Source of the DNA: Deltaproteobacteria bacterium
Lineage (GTDB): Bacteria; Desulfobacterota; Desulfarculia; JACQYL01
Direction of reading: 5' to 3'
DNA length: 64,000 nt
NCBI GenBank assembly: GCA_016208165.1
Contig: JACQYL010000133.1
Coordinates: 1-64,000, forward strand
Position 1 is the stretch's first letter, and each line of letters begins with the position of its first letter. The position numbers and the translations under genes were made by a program. This document shows positions 62,735-64,000 of this stretch, in pieces. The notes under the pieces are model-generated. The model was not told the origin of the DNA. It ran no database searches and was given only the letters and a program-made list of their open reading frames with translations.

Positions 62735-64000
62735 ATGGCTTACATCGCGGGAGTTGACGTAGGTAATAACACGACCGAAGTTGCCATAGGCCTGCTTACC
62801 CCGGGACAGGACATGCGGTTTCTGTCCAGTTCCCTCGTCAGGACCGTGGGAATGAAGGGCACGATTCAGAATGCCATGGGCGTCATCCATGCGCTGGATG
62901 AAGCTCTGGCTCCTCTGAACCTTTCACGCAAAGACCTCGGGCGTATCCTGCTCAACGAAGCCACCCCGGTTATCGGCGATGTGGCCATGGAAACGATTAC
63001 GGAAACCGTGATCACCGAATCGGCAATGATAGGACACAATCCGGCGACCCCCGGAGGATTAGGGCTGGGTCTCGGAGCCACCATTCCGCTGGAACACCTC
63101 GATTCCGCGGTATCCGACCGGCATTGGATCGTACTTGTTCCGGGCACGGTGGACTTCAGGGAGGCCGCCTCCAGGATCAATCAAGCCATGGCGGACGGCC
63201 TCGCCATCGCCGGAGCCATCGTCCAAAACGACGATGGTGTTCTCATTGTCAATCGACTCAAGCGCCCCATACCCATCGTGGACGAGGTCAAACTCATGGA
63301 CCGCGTACCCGTCGGAATGCTCGCAGCCGTCGAAGTGGCGGGGCCGGGAAAGTCGGTGGACAAGCTCTCCAACACGTACGACATCGCCACCCTTTTTGGA
63401 CTCGATCCTGAAGAGACCAGGCAAGTCGTGCCCGTTGCGAGGGCCTTGATGGGAACTCGAAGCGCCGTGGTGATCAAAACCCCTCGGGGGGAGATCCAGG
63501 AGCGAAGAATTCCGGCGGGAACGCTCGGACTTGTGGGACACAAGCGAAAGACGGAGGTCCGAGTGGAAGAAGGGGCTGAAGCCATCATGCAACGGGTGGC
63601 CGAAGTGGCCCCTCTCGAGGAAATCCGGGGTGAGCCGGGAACCAACGTGGGGGGTATGATCGAGAACGTACGGTGCCTAGTGGCCGAGCTCACGGATCAA
63701 CCTGCGAGCGCCATTCAGGTGCGGGACATTCTGGCGGTGGATACCCTCAAACCCCAGAAAGTGCTGGGAGGTCTGGCAGGGGAGTATACCATGGGAAACG
63801 CCGTGGGTTTGGCGGCCATGGTGGAAACTCATCGACTTCCCATGCAGCGACTGGCGACCCGGCTCGAGGATGAAATCTCGGTGCCCGTTGCCGTGGGCGG
63901 GGTCGAAGCGGAGATGGCTATACGGGGCGCCCTCACGACCCCCGGCACCAGGGCCCCCATCGCCGTTCTCGACCTTGGAGGAGGCTCCACCGATGCGTCC
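62735..64000 (+). CDS. pduG: diol dehydratase reactivase large subunit (partial, runs off the window)
   Basis: ATG 62735 opens 422 codons to the window edge with no stop. The N-terminus (YIAGVDVGNNTTEVAIGLL) is a phosphate loop of the actin/Hsp70-like ATPase fold, and the last codons give LDLGGGSTDAS, the second phosphate motif. PduG with PduH swaps damaged cobalamin out of the dehydratase. It starts 13 bases after pduE, as in the canonical order. Confidence 0.93.
   Translation, partial: MAYIAGVDVGNNTTEVAIGLLTPGQDMRFLSSSLVRTVGMKGTIQNAMGVIHALDEALAPLNLSRKDLGRILLNEATPVIGDVAMETITETVITESAMIGHNPATPGGLGLGLGATIPLEHLDSAVSDRHWIVLVPGTVDFREAASRINQAMADGLAIAGAIVQNDDGVLIVNRLKRPIPIVDEVKLMDRVPVGMLAAVEVAGPGKSVDKLSNTYDIATLFGLDPEETRQVVPVARALMGTRSAVVIKTPRGEIQERRIPAGTLGLVGHKRKTEVRVEEGAEAIMQRVAEVAPLEEIRGEPGTNVGGMIENVRCLVAELTDQPASAIQVRDILAVDTLKPQKVLGGLAGEYTMGNAVGLAAMVETHRLPMQRLATRLEDEISVPVAVGGVEAEMAIRGALTTPGTRAPIAVLDLGGGSTDAS

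Noticed and set aside
1-64000. CRISPR array, IS element or prophage.
   Set aside because: No regularly spaced repeats, transposase or phage structural genes were seen.

Overview
The window is 64 kb of compact bacterial chromosome of moderate to high GC. It looks like an anaerobic, Gram-negative Desulfobacterota (former Deltaproteobacteria) type organism. The reasons are two NtrC-type sigma-54 activators with cognate-type kinases, a stand-alone Cache protein beside a chemoreceptor, a LysM-FecR/CHASE2 sensor locus, a BchI/BchD-like pair with no chelatase H subunit, a DUF362 protein with a cysteine-rich tail, lipoproteins and a B12-dependent diol dehydratase microcompartment operon. This placement is inferred from gene content only; no rRNA is present.

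Layout. 1-5065: a 5'-truncated sigma-54 activator, then a convergent operon of a LysM-FecR envelope protein and a CHASE2 histidine kinase. The kinase gene appears broken into two frames by one out-of-frame deletion. 5066-6144 carries no intact gene and includes a decayed reading frame and a tandem operator-like palindrome. 6145-21144: a small secreted protein, Ddl, an HD protein, a UROD/MetE-like protein, a peptidoglycan amidase with a novel-looking repeat tail, DUF1992, a polyprenyl synthase, RimO with a duplicated membrane protein, BchI/BchD-like proteins, a DHH phosphoesterase, RtcB and a Nudix enzyme. 21137-26066: one long leftward run, rlmE-yebC-ruvC-ruvA-ruvB-small membrane protein-FMN lipoprotein-VTT protein, with several ATGA overlaps. 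26169-29304: a ZraS/ZraR-like two-component pair. 29318-34290: the conserved mnmE-jag-yidC-yidD-rnpA-rpmH cluster (leftward), with rpmH recovered although it is very short, and a consensus promoter in front.

34497-43386: thiL, a TPR/SLH lipoprotein, a SHOCT membrane protein, an endonuclease V with an altered metal ligand, ndk, an MltD-like transglycosylase, tRNA-Val(GAC), a class A PBP and a TPR lipoprotein. 43486-51612: a DUF362 protein, a chemoreceptor with a duplicated helical sensor, a secreted Cache protein, remains of a corrinoid protein, NudC, a true nitrilase and a GNAT acetyltransferase. 51726-56576: a YhaN/YhaO SMC-like ATPase and nuclease pair behind its own promoter. 57216-64000 (window end): gldA-pduA-pduB-pduC-pduD-pduE-pduG, a diol/glycerol dehydratase microcompartment operon that runs off the right edge.

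The most distinctive loci are the microcompartment operon headed by a glycerol dehydrogenase and separated from the shell genes by a large hairpin, the sensor loci (broken CHASE2 kinase, duplicated chemoreceptor sensor plus free Cache protein, Met-rich ZraS-like kinase), the amidase repeat tail, the duplicated membrane protein before rimO and the D-to-E endonuclease V. No CRISPR array, intact transposon or phage was seen.
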